Shown here piece after piece: positions 33,432 to 41,655 of a DNA stretch of 64,000 nucleotides. Positions within the stretch are counted from its first letter, which is position 1, and every line of letters starts with the position of its first letter. The notes under the pieces were generated by a model. It was given only the letters and a program-made list of their open reading frames with translations, had not been told where the DNA came from and ran no database searches. Both the position numbers and the translations under genes were made by a program. This DNA is from Bacteroidales bacterium UBA5536 (GTDB lineage: Bacteria > Bacteroidota > Bacteroidia > Bacteroidales > F082): contig DINQ01000004.1 in NCBI GenBank assembly GCA_002426795.1, positions 124,001-188,000 of the forward strand. The letters run 5' to 3'.

Positions 33432-35567
33432 TCATAAGTGATCGTCGAAATACTCAGTAATTTTTTTGATCAGGTGTTCGCGGTCGCGGCCCCGCACATT
33501 ATGCTCGTGACCTGGATAAACAAAATAATCGAGTTGTTTGCCAGCTTTAATGGCTGCCTGTATAAGCTCAAGGCTGTTTTGCCAAACTACAACCGGATCG
33601 GTTGTGCAATGAATGACCAGCAATTTCCCTTCGAGTTGATTCATTTTTGCCACCAGATTGGCCTGCGCATAACCTTCCGGGTTTTCATCCGGTGTATCCA
33701 TGTAACGCTCGCCATACATCACTTCATAATATTTCCAGTTTGTAACCGGGCCACCTGCAACTGCAACTTTGAAAACATCAGGATGTTTTAGTTTCAGGTT
33801 AATCGACATAAAACCGCCATAGCTCCATCCGTCAACGCCAATCCGATTGCCATCAACATATGGCAATGACTTTAGAAATTCGATTCCCTGCATCTGGTCT
33901 TCCATCTCGTGTTGTCCTAAACGCCGGTGTACTATCTGTTCAAATGCAGCACCCCTATTGGCTGATCCTCGGTTGTCGAGTGTAAAAACAAGGTAACCTT
34001 TTTGCGCCAGCATATTCAAATATAAATTGGCGCCACCCAACCAACTATTTGTTACCAGCTGAGCATGCGGGCCACCATAAACATAAACGATAACCGGATA
34101 CTTTTCGGTTGAATCAAAATGAGCAGGTTTAATCATTCGGGCATACAAGGGTGTGTCATCTTCAGCTGCCAGGGTAAGCATTTCTGTTTTCCCTAAATCA
34201 TAGTTTTTGAGCGGATCAGCAGCAACGAGCAAGGTTTTTTGCACCTTACCATTCCTGTTCAGTAGTTGTATCTTTCGGGGCACGGTTGTGCTTGTGAAGT
34301 GGTCGATGAAAAAGCTTCCGTCATCTGAATAACTGATATTATGTGTGCCAGGATCAGCAGTCAATTGTTTGCGCTTTCCGGTTTTCAAATCCTGCATGTA
34401 AAAATGTCGTTCGATCGGACTGACCTCAGTACTAGTAAAAAAGAAATTTCGTCCTTTATCGTCGAATCCTTCAAAATCGGTTACCATCCAGTCACCATCG
34501 GTCAATTGTCTCAGCAGCTTGCCATCAGTCTGATATAGATAACAATGTCTGAATCCGTTACGTTCGCTCAGCCAAACAAAGTGATTGTCGTTACCCGGCA
34601 AAAAAAATGCTGGAAATTGAGGTTCAACATATTCATCGTCAGTTTCCTCGAAAAGTGTCTGTATCAGCTGACCATCATTCGAATTGTATGCATTGAAAGA
34701 CAGATGGTTTTGTTCACGATTGAGCAGGCCAATGTATATTTTATCGGATGCAGGATGCCAGGTCACAGCAGTAAGATATTGATCGGCCGGCAATCCGGTT
34801 TGCATGGCAGTGGTAGAACTGTCGGCAAAGCTAAAAACCTTCAATAAAACCTGATGGCTTGTTTGTCCGGCCATGGGATAAGGTTCGTTGCGTAAAGTTG
34901 CCATAGGCTCGGTAAGATCGACCAGCGGGTAGTTGGCTACCATGCGCTCATCCATGCAATAAAACGCGAGTTTCTTACCGTCGGGGGACCAAAAGGTTCC
35001 TTTGTTAATCCCAAATTCGTTTCGGTGGACTGTTTTACCACATTGAACGCCTGCCGCTTCGTTGGTGATCTGCCAGGTTTTGATGCCATCTGCTACAAAC
35101 AGGTTGTTTTCAACTGTAAATGCCACTTTCAAATCAGCCTTATTCACATCAATATTATCGGCTTCTTTTGGTAATTGGCAAACTTTCTTGAATTGGTTTG
35201 TTTTCAGATCAAATGTCAGCAGTGCACCTCCATTCATTATCCAAAATGTCTGTTCATCGATCCAGTTCAGGGAAGGGAAACGCCTCAGACTATCAAGGTT
35301 GGCCTTGTGCAAAGCAGCATTAAGCCGATCTAGTTTCAGGAGCGTATCCGCTTGTTCTTTTGTAGGGCTGAAAGCCAAAAAAGCATTGTCTTTTACGAAT
35401 CCATACCTATTACTTTTTGCAATCCAGCCAAGCTGACTTAAATTTTCGGGGATCAAATCGCGGTTTAGCCAGGCTGCATCAGCAGCTGTCAACATTTTTT
35501 CCTGTGCTGGCAGCAATTGCACGAGCACAGCAACAAAAAAGAACAAAATGGATAGTCTCTTCATCAT
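33432..35567 (-). CDS. Dipeptidyl peptidase IV-type serine protease (S9B)
   Basis: 711 residues from the ATG pair at 35567/35564 (MMKRLSILFFFVAVLVQLLPA, signal peptide); the longer frame adds 24 unlikely residues. An eight-bladed propeller occupies about residues 80-470. The alpha/beta-hydrolase domain has the catalytic Ser in DGWSYGGFMS, Asp in CTTDPVVVWQNS and His in YPGHEHNVRG. YVYGGPHAQLV is the oxyanion region. The DPP IV marker glutamates are less clear in the propeller. It releases X-Pro dipeptides from peptides in the periplasm and helps use peptides as a carbon source. The GGGP synthase gene is upstream on the same strand. Confidence 0.93.
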   Translation of the reverse strand: MMKRLSILFFFVAVLVQLLPAQEKMLTAADAAWLNRDLIPENLSQLGWIAKSNRYGFVKDNAFLAFSPTKEQADTLLKLDRLNAALHKANLDSLRRFPSLNWIDEQTFWIMNGGALLTFDLKTNQFKKVCQLPKEADNIDVNKADLKVAFTVENNLFVADGIKTWQITNEAAGVQCGKTVHRNEFGINKGTFWSPDGKKLAFYCMDERMVANYPLVDLTEPMATLRNEPYPMAGQTSHQVLLKVFSFADSSTTAMQTGLPADQYLTAVTWHPASDKIYIGLLNREQNHLSFNAYNSNDGQLIQTLFEETDDEYVEPQFPAFFLPGNDNHFVWLSERNGFRHCYLYQTDGKLLRQLTDGDWMVTDFEGFDDKGRNFFFTSTEVSPIERHFYMQDLKTGKRKQLTADPGTHNISYSDDGSFFIDHFTSTTVPRKIQLLNRNGKVQKTLLVAADPLKNYDLGKTEMLTLAAEDDTPLYARMIKPAHFDSTEKYPVIVYVYGGPHAQLVTNSWLGGANLYLNMLAQKGYLVFTLDNRGSANRGAAFEQIVHRRLGQHEMEDQMQGIEFLKSLPYVDGNRIGVDGWSYGGFMSINLKLKHPDVFKVAVAGGPVTNWKYYEVMYGERYMDTPDENPEGYAQANLVAKMNQLEGKLLVIHCTTDPVVVWQNSLELIQAAIKAGKQLDYFVYPGHEHNVRGRDREHLIKKITEYFDDHL

Positions 35568-35675
35568 GTGATTAGGGTTTTTTTTGCAAAATAAATGAAT
35601 TAAACCCGGAAAGCCTATTGGCTGCGCAGGTTCTGGCAATATTCCATAAAAAAATTGAGTAAAATTATCAGAGGA

Positions 35676-36401
35676 TCAAGCGCTGTGCACTGCTTGTGCG
35701 AAAGCTTCAATAAGCTCGGGCGACTTTTCGAGTGTGTTTCCAATCACAACCACATCGGCTCCCGCCTTGGCAGTTGCAGCAGCCATCTCGGGTGTTTTGA
35801 TACCGCCTCCAACAACCAGGGGTACGTTGATACTTTTGCACACCAGGTCGATCATTTCGTGAGGAACCGGACTCAAAGCCCCGGACCCTGCATCCATAAA
35901 AATCAGTTTCATACCAAGCATCTCACCTGCCAAAGCAGTGCACATGGCAATGTCATTTTTATCAGACGGAATGGGAATGCTGTTACTCATATAACTCACC
36001 GTAGTTGGTTTCCCGCTATCAATTAGCATATACCCAGTTGGGATGATTTCGAGTCCACTGAGTTTCAGGAAAGGAGCAGCAATCACATGCCGGCCAATTA
36101 ACATTTCGGCATTACGGCCAGAAATCAGTGAAAGCAATAAAAAAGCATCAGCTTTTCCACTGAGCTGCAATGAGTTTCCAGGAAAAAGCACCACTGGAAT
36201 AGACGAACTAGCCTTTAACAATCGGATACAACTATCGAGGTTGTCGTTTGTGAGTAAGCTTCCGCCAACAAAAATAAAATCGACACCAGCCTTTTCGGCG
36301 CGTTTGGCAAGCTGCACAACCTGGTCATCTGATGGTTTATCCGGGTCGACCAGCACAGCAAGCTTTTTGCCGGGTTTGGTGAATTGCGGGTAAATGTCCA
36401 T
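35676..36401 (-). CDS. Geranylgeranylglyceryl phosphate synthase, PcrB family
   Basis: 241 residues, TIM barrel. The N-terminal LAVLVDPDKPSDDQ is the sn-glycerol-1-phosphate site block, followed by GVDFIFVGGSLLTND, IPVVLFPGNSLQLSGKADAF, the gate segment and LIFMDAGSGA, VPLVVGGGIKTPEMA and VVVIGNTLEKSP. These match group II GGGP synthases described in Bacteroidota and archaea. The reaction links a polyprenyl diphosphate to sn-glycerol-1-phosphate. The prenyl chain length is not readable by eye. The lipid end product in this phylum is not established. An exact -7 element lies directly upstream. Confidence 0.93.
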   Translation of the reverse strand: MDIYPQFTKPGKKLAVLVDPDKPSDDQVVQLAKRAEKAGVDFIFVGGSLLTNDNLDSCIRLLKASSSIPVVLFPGNSLQLSGKADAFLLLSLISGRNAEMLIGRHVIAAPFLKLSGLEIIPTGYMLIDSGKPTTVSYMSNSIPIPSDKNDIAMCTALAGEMLGMKLIFMDAGSGALSPVPHEMIDLVCKSINVPLVVGGGIKTPEMAAATAKAGADVVVIGNTLEKSPELIEAFAQAVHSA

Positions 36402-36417
36402 ACTAGTTTTGTTTTTT

Positions 36418-36425
36418 CAAAAGTA
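36418..36425 (-). promoter_or_regulatory. -7 promoter element for the GGGP synthase gene
   Basis: TACTTTTG on the minus strand, 16 bases before ATG 36401. Exact TAnnTTTG. Confidence 0.5.
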
Positions 36426-36506
36426 CAGATTTTTTTGTTGCCTCAGAAACAAACAGCAAGTATAAACCAGATTGATAATGAGCCCTTGCTCACCAAGTCT
36501 GGGAGT

Positions 36507-37472
36507 TTAAAAAACAGCTTCTGCGATTTTTCTGATATTGTCGGACCGGCCCATGGTATAGAAATGGATCACAGGCGCCCCTTTCTGTATCAGTTCTTTC
36601 GATTGTGCAATAGCCCATTCAACGCCAACCTGCCGCGCCTGTTTGTTATCGGCGCATTTTTGCACCTCCTTCACCAAAGTATCAGGCAGATCGATATTAA
36701 ATGTTTGTGGCAAAGTATTTAACTGACCAACTGTTGAAATTGGTTTGAGTCCGGGAATGATCGGTACTAAAATACCGGCCTGGCGGCATTTGTCGACAAA
36801 TTCAAAATATTTGCTGTTATCAAAAAACATCTGAGTAACTACAAACTGGGCACCCGCATCCACTTTCATTTTCAGAAATTTCAAATCACTCTCCAGATTT
36901 GGTGCCTCAATATGTTTCTCGGGATAACCAGCAACTCCGATACAAAAATCGGTCGGGCGTGTATTGAGTAGCTCTTCTTCAAGGTATTTTCCTTGATTCA
37001 ATTCGGTGATTTGTTTGACCAAATCGATCGAATGCTGATGGCCCCCAGGCTCTGCCTGAAAATATTTCTCGGATGGTTGCGGATCACCGCGTACAACCAG
37101 CAAGTTTTTGACTCCCAAAAAATTGAGATCAATTAAGGCATTTTCGGTCTCTTCCCGGCTAAATCCACCACAAATAATATGTGGCACCACATTCACCTGA
37201 TAGCGATACATGATAGCTGCAGCAATTCCAACAGTTCCGGGCCTTTTGCGTACTGTTTTCCTTTCGAGCAAACCATTCGCGAGTTGCTTGTAAACAAACT
37301 CTTCCTGGTGATATGTCACATTTACAAAAGCCGGATTAAACTCCATGAGCGGATCAACAGCCTGTTGGATGTGTTCGATATTTTGACCTTTGAGCGGAGG
37401 CAGCAACTCAAACGAGAAAAGCGTCTTATTGGCTGCTTCAATATGTTCGGTAACTTTTAACAGTCGTGACAT
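36507..37472 (-). CDS. metF: 5,10-methylenetetrahydrofolate reductase
   Basis: 321 residues, a FAD TIM barrel. The N-terminal FSFELLPPLKGQNIEH holds the catalytic Glu region (FExxPP). FVNVTYHQEE, NLLVVRGDPQPSEKYF, FCIGVAGYPEKHIEAPN and DAGAQFVVTQMFFDNSKYF are all MetF blocks, including the folate-contacting RGDP. It makes 5-methyltetrahydrofolate, the methyl donor for MetH. It starts 10 bp after the metH stop on the same strand, so metH-metF form one operon under the SAM-I riboswitch. Confidence 0.97.
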   Translation of the reverse strand: MSRLLKVTEHIEAANKTLFSFELLPPLKGQNIEHIQQAVDPLMEFNPAFVNVTYHQEEFVYKQLANGLLERKTVRKRPGTVGIAAAIMYRYQVNVVPHIICGGFSREETENALIDLNFLGVKNLLVVRGDPQPSEKYFQAEPGGHQHSIDLVKQITELNQGKYLEEELLNTRPTDFCIGVAGYPEKHIEAPNLESDLKFLKMKVDAGAQFVVTQMFFDNSKYFEFVDKCRQAGILVPIIPGLKPISTVGQLNTLPQTFNIDLPDTLVKEVQKCADNKQARQVGVEWAIAQSKELIQKGAPVIHFYTMGRSDNIRKIAEAVF

Positions 37473-37482
37473 TGTAGTAATT

Positions 37483-40400
37483 TTAGATGTAGTTTAAGTT
37501 GGCATTGAGCAGGCGTTCTATCTCGGACAGTGGCATTTTTTTGCGGGTCGCATAATCTTTCACCTGGTCCAAACCGATCTTGCCAACATTGAAATATTGG
37601 GCATCGGGATGTGCAAAATAGAATCCACTTACAGCAGCAGGAGGGCTCATGGCGAAATTTTCGGTGAGTGTAACACCCGTATTTTTTTCTGCATCCAAAA
37701 GCTTGAAAAGAATGCCTTTTTCAGAATGTTCAGGACAGGCAGGGTAGCCGGGAGCGGGCCTGATGCCGCGGTATTTTTCTTTTAATAATTCTTCGGTGGC
37801 CAGTTTTTCAGCAGGTGAATATGCCCAATACTCTTTACGAACCTTTTCATGCAAATATTCGGCCAAAGCCTCTGCTAATCGGTCGGCCAGCACTTTCACC
37901 ATGATGGCGTTGTAATCATCGTTTTCGGCCTCGTATTGCTTAACCAGCAATTCAGATCCATGGCCAGCTGTCACCACAAAGCCCCCGATATAATCCTGAA
38001 CCCCAGAATTTTTCGGCGCCACAAAGTCAGACAAAGCAAGGTTGGGGAGTTGATCAGATTTTTGTTGTTGATTGCGTAAAAACTCAAACCTGGCCAAGGG
38101 CAGTTTGGTTTCAGGATGCGAAACCAAAACGCTGTCGCCTTCACTGTTGGCCGGGAAAATTCCAACCACAGCATTGGCTTTCAGCAACTTCTTACTGATG
38201 ATTTCATTCAAGAGCACTTGTGCGTCTTCAAAAAGCTTGCGGGCTTCCTCACCTTTCACTGCATCATCAAAAATTTGGGGATACTTGCCATTGAGGCGCC
38301 ACGAATGAAAGAAAAATGTCCAATCAATGTACGGGGACAGCAATGATAAATCGATATCTTTCAGCACCTTAACGCCTATGAAATTTGGCTTGCTAACCGT
38401 TTCTTCATCAAAGCGTGCATTAAAACGGTTGGCTCTTGCATCGGTCAAACTCAAATAGGTTTCTTCCGATTTTGAATCCAGGTATTTCTTCACCAGCTTT
38501 TTGTAGCGATCATTTACCTCTCCTGCATATTCGTTGGCATTTTTCGATAGCAAAGCTGAAATCACATGTGTTACTTTTGACGCGTCGCGCACATGCACAA
38601 CCGGATGGCTATATGAGGGAGCAATTTTTACTGCTGTGTGAATTTCAGAGGTTGTTGCACCACCTATTAACAAAGGAACTTGCATTTTTCGCCTTTCCAT
38701 TTCCTGCGCTACATGCACCATTTCTTCAAGCGATGGAGTAATCAGACCACTCAGTCCTATGATATCTACCTTTTCGGTCAAGGCTGTTTGCAGGATTTTT
38801 TCGGCCGGAACCATGACACCGAGATCAATCACTTCATAATTATTGCAACCTAAAACCACTCCAACAATGTTTTTTCCAATATCATGTACGTCACCTTTCA
38901 CGGTGGCCAGTAAAACTTTACCTGCCGAACTGGATTCACTTGTTTTTTCAGCTTCGATGTAAGGCAAAAGCACCGCTACTGCTTTTTTCATCACACGCGC
39001 ACTTTTAACCACCTGAGGCAAAAACATTTTTCCTGAGCCAAACAAATCGCCAACAATATTCATCCCGGCCATCAAAGGACCTTCAATCACATCGAGTGCT
39101 CTGGCAAAATCCGGGCGTGCCTCAAGCACATCTTGCTCAATGAAAGCATCATTCCCTTTTACCAACGCATGACTCAGTCGCTCGGCAACTGGCAGGTCTC
39201 TCCACTCGTCGTGTTTTTCCTCCTTTCGCGCTCCTGACTTTCTGGTTTCAGCATAATGTAAAAGACGTTCTGTGGCATCTTTTCGGCGGTTGAGCACCAA
39301 ATCCTCACAAAGCTCTAGCAGATCAGCTGGTATTTCATTGTAAATCTGCAGCATGGCCGGATTTACAATTCCCATATCCATTCCGGCATTGATGGCATGG
39401 TACAGAAAGACCGAATGGATGGCTTCGCGCACCGTGTCGTTTCCTCTGAATGAAAACGACAGATTGCTTACTCCGCCGCTCACACGCGCAAAAGGTAGAT
39501 TGGCTTTAATCCACTTTATGGCGTTGATGTAGTCTACCGCATAATTGTTGTGTTCTTCGATGCCAGTGCCAATGGCCAAAATATTGGGATCGAAAATGAT
39601 ATCTTCGGGCGGAAAATTGATTTTTTCTGTAAGCAGTTTATATGCCCGCTGACAAATCGAGATCTTACGCTCAAAGCCTGCAGCCTGTCCCTCTTCGTCG
39701 AAAGCCATTACCACTGCAGCAGCGCCATATTTTCGGATCATAGCTGCCTGTTTTAGAAATGTTTCCTCACCTTCTTTCAAACTGATTGAATTGACAATGG
39801 CTTTCCCTTGCAGGCATTTCAATCCCGCTTCGAGCACCTCCCATTTCGAGGAATCAACCATGACAGGCAGTCGCGATACATCCGGATCTGCCATCAGCAA
39901 ATTGAGAAAAGTGACCATTTCGTGTCTGGCATCGAGCATGGCGTCGTCCATGTTTACATCCAGGACCTGTGCACCGCCTTCGGCCTGATGCCGTGCCACG
40001 CTTAGCGCTTCATCGTATTTTTTTTCTCCAATCAGCCTGGCAAACTTTCGTGATCCGCTCACGTTTGTTCGTTCGCCAATATTTAAAAAATTGATTTCGC
40101 GACTAACCTTTACGGCTTCGAGCCCCGTGAAAACAGTCTGGTGTTTTTTGGGTGGCACGGGTCGAGGAGCAGTTGATTGGGCCAATTGGGCAAATTTGCG
40201 GATGTGATCAGGAGTAGTTCCACAACAACCTCCGACGATATTTACAAAGCCATGTGAGAGAAAATCGTGGATGTGTCCGGCCATGATTTCCGGACTTTCA
40301 TCGTATTCGCCAAACTGGTTTGGCAGACCAGCGTTGGGATAGGCACTCACTGGCAAGGAGGCTTTCACAGCCAATTCCTCAATATAAGGGCGCATCTGTT

Positions 40401-41166
40401 CGGCACCCAACGCACAATTGAGCCCTATGCTCAGCAAATCGACATGCAGCACCGAATGCATAAATGCTTCGACTGTTTGCCCAGAAAGTGTTCGGCCACT
40501 GGCATCTGTTATGGTTCCTGAAACCATCACACCGATTTTAGTTCCGAGTTTTTCCTGAAGTTGCTGAATGGCAAAAAGTGCAGCTTTGGCGTTGAGGGTA
40601 TCGAAAATCGTTTCGACCAACAATACATCAGCACCACCTGCCATCAGAGCATCTGCCTGCTCAAAATAGGCAGCCACAAGCTGATCATAGCTTACAGCCC
40701 TGGCTCCCGGATCGTTCACATCAGCCGACATGGAAGCTGTTTTATTGGTTGGCCCCAAAGCACCGGCTACAAAACGGGGATGCGCCGGATTTAGTTTCGT
40801 AAACTGATCGGCAGCTCTTCGGGCAATTTTTGCAGCTTCAAAGTTGATTTTATACGTCTCTGATTCAAGGGAATAATCGGCCTGAGAAATGCGGTTTGCA
40901 TTAAATGTGTTTGTTTCGATGATGTCGGCTCCGGCTTCAAGGTAATCGCAATGGATCTGAAAGATCACATCGGGGCGTGTGATGCAGAGCAAATCGTTGT
41001 TGCCCTTTAGGCTGGAAGGATGGTTTTGGTATTCCTTTCCTTTAAAATCTTCCTCTGTAAGCTGATAGCGCTGGATCATGGTACCCATGGCTCCGTCGAG
41101 CACAAGCACACGTTTTTCCAATATCTCTTTGATGATTTCTGTTTTTGTTTTCATTTTCACAGTCAT
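37483..41166 (-). CDS. metH: Cobalamin-dependent methionine synthase
   Basis: 1227 residues, full length. A start at 41154 (four codons later) is equally possible. The homocysteine domain (to about 330) has the zinc cysteines in IGLNCALGAE and VGGCCGTTPDHI. The pterin domain has FLNIGERTNVSGSRKFAR (about 355) and VSGGVSNLSFSFRG. The cap domain is followed by cobalamin-binding VKGDVHDIGKNIVGVVL (D-x-H-x-x-G, His ligand) and IIGLSGLITPSLEEM. The AdoMet reactivation domain ends with GIRPAPGYPACPEHSEK. It transfers methyl from 5-methyl-THF to homocysteine and needs B12. Regulated by the upstream SAM-I riboswitch; a 17-codon ORF lies between. Confidence 0.97.
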   Translation of the reverse strand: MTVKMKTKTEIIKEILEKRVLVLDGAMGTMIQRYQLTEEDFKGKEYQNHPSSLKGNNDLLCITRPDVIFQIHCDYLEAGADIIETNTFNANRISQADYSLESETYKINFEAAKIARRAADQFTKLNPAHPRFVAGALGPTNKTASMSADVNDPGARAVSYDQLVAAYFEQADALMAGGADVLLVETIFDTLNAKAALFAIQQLQEKLGTKIGVMVSGTITDASGRTLSGQTVEAFMHSVLHVDLLSIGLNCALGAEQMRPYIEELAVKASLPVSAYPNAGLPNQFGEYDESPEIMAGHIHDFLSHGFVNIVGGCCGTTPDHIRKFAQLAQSTAPRPVPPKKHQTVFTGLEAVKVSREINFLNIGERTNVSGSRKFARLIGEKKYDEALSVARHQAEGGAQVLDVNMDDAMLDARHEMVTFLNLLMADPDVSRLPVMVDSSKWEVLEAGLKCLQGKAIVNSISLKEGEETFLKQAAMIRKYGAAAVVMAFDEEGQAAGFERKISICQRAYKLLTEKINFPPEDIIFDPNILAIGTGIEEHNNYAVDYINAIKWIKANLPFARVSGGVSNLSFSFRGNDTVREAIHSVFLYHAINAGMDMGIVNPAMLQIYNEIPADLLELCEDLVLNRRKDATERLLHYAETRKSGARKEEKHDEWRDLPVAERLSHALVKGNDAFIEQDVLEARPDFARALDVIEGPLMAGMNIVGDLFGSGKMFLPQVVKSARVMKKAVAVLLPYIEAEKTSESSSAGKVLLATVKGDVHDIGKNIVGVVLGCNNYEVIDLGVMVPAEKILQTALTEKVDIIGLSGLITPSLEEMVHVAQEMERRKMQVPLLIGGATTSEIHTAVKIAPSYSHPVVHVRDASKVTHVISALLSKNANEYAGEVNDRYKKLVKKYLDSKSEETYLSLTDARANRFNARFDEETVSKPNFIGVKVLKDIDLSLLSPYIDWTFFFHSWRLNGKYPQIFDDAVKGEEARKLFEDAQVLLNEIISKKLLKANAVVGIFPANSEGDSVLVSHPETKLPLARFEFLRNQQQKSDQLPNLALSDFVAPKNSGVQDYIGGFVVTAGHGSELLVKQYEAENDDYNAIMVKVLADRLAEALAEYLHEKVRKEYWAYSPAEKLATEELLKEKYRGIRPAPGYPACPEHSEKGILFKLLDAEKNTGVTLTENFAMSPPAAVSGFYFAHPDAQYFNVGKIGLDQVKDYATRKKMPLSEIERLLNANLNYI

Positions 41167-41202
41167 TTAAGTGAGCCCAATCATGGCCAAATCCGTGATA
41201 GC

Positions 41203-41256
41203 TTAGTTGTTTTTAAGCCATTCCTCAAGAGGAAGCATCAGATCATTTTGGTACAT
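41203..41256 (-). CDS. Short ORF between the riboswitch and metH
   Basis: A 17-codon frame MYQNDLMLPLEEWLKNN from ATG 41256 to TAA, 16 bases downstream of the riboswitch P1 and 36 bases upstream of metH. It sits in the transcript leader. Codon choice and peptide look reasonable, but length is too small to prove coding. It is not the classic repeat-codon attenuator peptide: it has only two Met. It could be a leader peptide, a conserved micropeptide or chance. Confidence 0.35.
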   Translation of the reverse strand: MYQNDLMLPLEEWLKNN

Positions 41257-41271
41257 AATTGAACGCTGTTT

Positions 41272-41385
41272 AATTTATAATCTCCTGCAATTTTAATTGC
41301 AAGATTAGGTTTTAGCACCACTCCTTACCGGGGAAGGTTGCTAGAGCTTCTAAGAGCCTAATCTCTCCACTCTTCTTTATAAATC
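41272..41385 (-). ncRNA. SAM-I (S-box) riboswitch
   Basis: Reading the minus strand, P1 5' strand GATTTATAA (41385-41377) pairs over 9 bp with TTATAAATT (41280-41272). In between are the family's conserved blocks in order: GTGGAGAGATTAGGCTC (up to 41354), AGAAGC, TAGCAACC (41344-41337), a P3 hairpin, GTGGTGCTAAAACC (41321-41308), and the P4 hairpin TGCAAT-TAAA-ATTGCA (41301-41286). It binds S-adenosylmethionine and lowers expression of the downstream metH-metF when methionine is plentiful. No intrinsic terminator is obvious after P1, so control may act on translation or through Rho. Confidence 0.88.
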
Positions 41386-41431
41386 AAAAAAGCCTGCTAA
41401 ATAGGAAGGACATTTTTTGAAATACGCACTG

Positions 41432-41462
41432 CAAAGAAACAAAATCTCTGACTGATGCGCAA
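41432..41462 (-). promoter_or_regulatory. Candidate promoter of the metH-metF transcript
   Basis: On the minus strand TTG (41462-41460), 20 bases, then TTTCTTTG (41439-41432), one mismatch from TAnnTTTG. It would start transcription near 41427, about 40 bases before the riboswitch. Confidence 0.4.
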
Positions 41463-41583
41463 TTATTTGGAAAGATTCTAAATTCTAACTTTTTATGATT
41501 ATTTATATCTTACTGTTATACTGTGCATTGCGAATATAAATGAAACTTTCCTGACTCCTATACCTAACAATCTGAGCTTAAAA

Positions 41584-41614
41584 TTGTTAAAATGAGAGAA
41601 ATGGGCTACATTTG
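41584..41614 (+). promoter_or_regulatory. Promoter of ahcY
   Basis: TTG at 41584-41586, 20 bases, then TACATTTG (41607-41614). Both elements and spacing match the phylum consensus. The leader is about 37 nt. Confidence 0.65.
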
Positions 41615-41655
41615 CAGCCCGAAAAAATACAAATTTCAAATTGTAATAAAAAGTT

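Larger units (their letters stand above)
41167..41655. other. 489-bp divergent metH / ahcY regulatory region
   Basis: The only stretch above 300 bases without a standard gene. It holds the SAM-I riboswitch and short ORF on the minus strand, a probable metH promoter at 41432-41462, and an ahcY promoter at 41584-41614. Bases ~41463-41583 are AT-rich and show nothing else I can name. No second riboswitch is seen on the ahcY side. Confidence 0.8.

Noticed and set aside
41463..41583. SAH or second SAM riboswitch before ahcY
   Set aside because: No conserved blocks of either class could be found on the plus strand.
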